Shown one piece after another: positions 5,806-5,917 of a stretch of 5,917 nt of DNA. The position numbers and the translations under genes are program-made. The DNA comes from Nitriliruptorales bacterium (GTDB lineage Bacteria; Actinomycetota; Nitriliruptoria; Euzebyales; Egibacteraceae): assembly GCA_007119305.1 (NCBI GenBank), contig SKPY01000326.1, positions 1 to 5,917 of the forward strand, given 5' to 3'. Numbering within the stretch: position 1 is the stretch's first letter; the number at the start of each line of letters is the position of its first letter. The notes below the pieces were generated by a model. It saw only the letters and a program-made list of their open reading frames with translations. It was not told where the DNA came from and made no database searches.

Positions 5806-5917
5806 GCCCTGACCCCGGCCAGCAGCGTGCGCAGCTTGCGGGCGGTGGGGACCTTGCCGGACAGCACGACCTCACCGTCGACGACGAGCGCGGGGGTCTG
5901 CATGACCCCGTAGCGCA
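5802..5917 (-). CDS. Small thioredoxin-fold protein, C-terminal part
   Basis: Only the last 37 residues are in the window; the gene is cut by the edge, with the frame entering two bases inside it. The fragment reads RYGVMQTPALVVDGEVVLSG at the start, then KVPTARKLRTLLAGVRA and TGA. The (G)VMxTPALVVDGxVxxxG pattern is the cis-proline loop and final strands of a thioredoxin or glutaredoxin fold. It closely resembles the C-terminus of small redox proteins of the TM0996/MTH895 type, often found beside arsenic or metal permeases. The CxxC active site would lie upstream and cannot be seen. The stop overlaps the acr3 start by 4 bases (ATGA), so the two are co-translated. A role as thiol-redox partner in arsenic handling is inference from context. 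Confidence 0.78.
   Translation of the reverse strand, partial: RYGVMQTPALVVDGEVVLSGKVPTARKLRTLLAGVRA

Noticed and set aside
4318..5913. A 531-codon plus-strand open frame opposite acr3 and yajC.
   Set aside because: The product is a His/Asp/Glu/Arg-rich, domain-free sequence mirroring membrane-protein codons; it is a GC-rich shadow.

Overview
This 5.9 kb window is very GC-rich and every supported gene lies on the minus strand, so genes are read from high to low coordinates. The gene set points to a high-GC Gram-positive (actinobacterial-type) chromosome: a yajC-secD-secF-apt series is the classic actinobacterial arrangement, SecF carries the Y-for-N variant of its TM4 signature (SLYDTVVVFDR) that I associate with Actinobacteria, and SecD has an A-D-S TM4 motif. 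GTG starts, G/C at third codon positions and long spurious antisense ORFs fit the same picture. An insertion in the sec cluster, described below, hints at a less-studied actinobacterial lineage, but I cannot name a species.

Layout in transcription order. (1) 5917-4588 is an arsenic-resistance-type pair: the C-terminal end of a small thioredoxin-fold protein (cut by the window edge) overlaps by 4 bases (ATGA) an ACR3-family arsenite efflux permease with an unusually long Pro/Ala-rich N-terminus. (2) 4587-4407 is a 181-base intergenic leader with a candidate extended -10 promoter, a nested pair of short palindromes and a 7-bp direct repeat. (3) 4406-617 is the Sec-accessory operon: yajC, an HD-domain phosphohydrolase gene, secD and secF, all tightly packed. 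Gaps are 37, 5 and 10 bases; the secF Shine-Dalgarno overlaps the secD stop codon, and secD has only a weak one overlapping the HD stop codon. (4) 616-554 is a short spacer with a bulged hairpin, followed by apt (adenine phosphoribosyltransferase) with a strong Shine-Dalgarno. In many actinobacteria relA follows apt; only 13 bases remain here, so that cannot be checked.

Together YajC, SecD and SecF form the membrane complex that uses the proton-motive force to help SecYEG/SecA export. Apt salvages adenine. ACR3 with a thioredoxin-like partner suggests arsenite export. The least expected element is the HD-domain protein embedded between yajC and secD and apparently translationally coupled to secD. 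I see no tRNA, rRNA, CRISPR array, insertion sequence or phage gene, and no gene-free stretch above 300 bases. Most of the window is conserved housekeeping DNA, and I do not see convincing evidence of a wholly new system.
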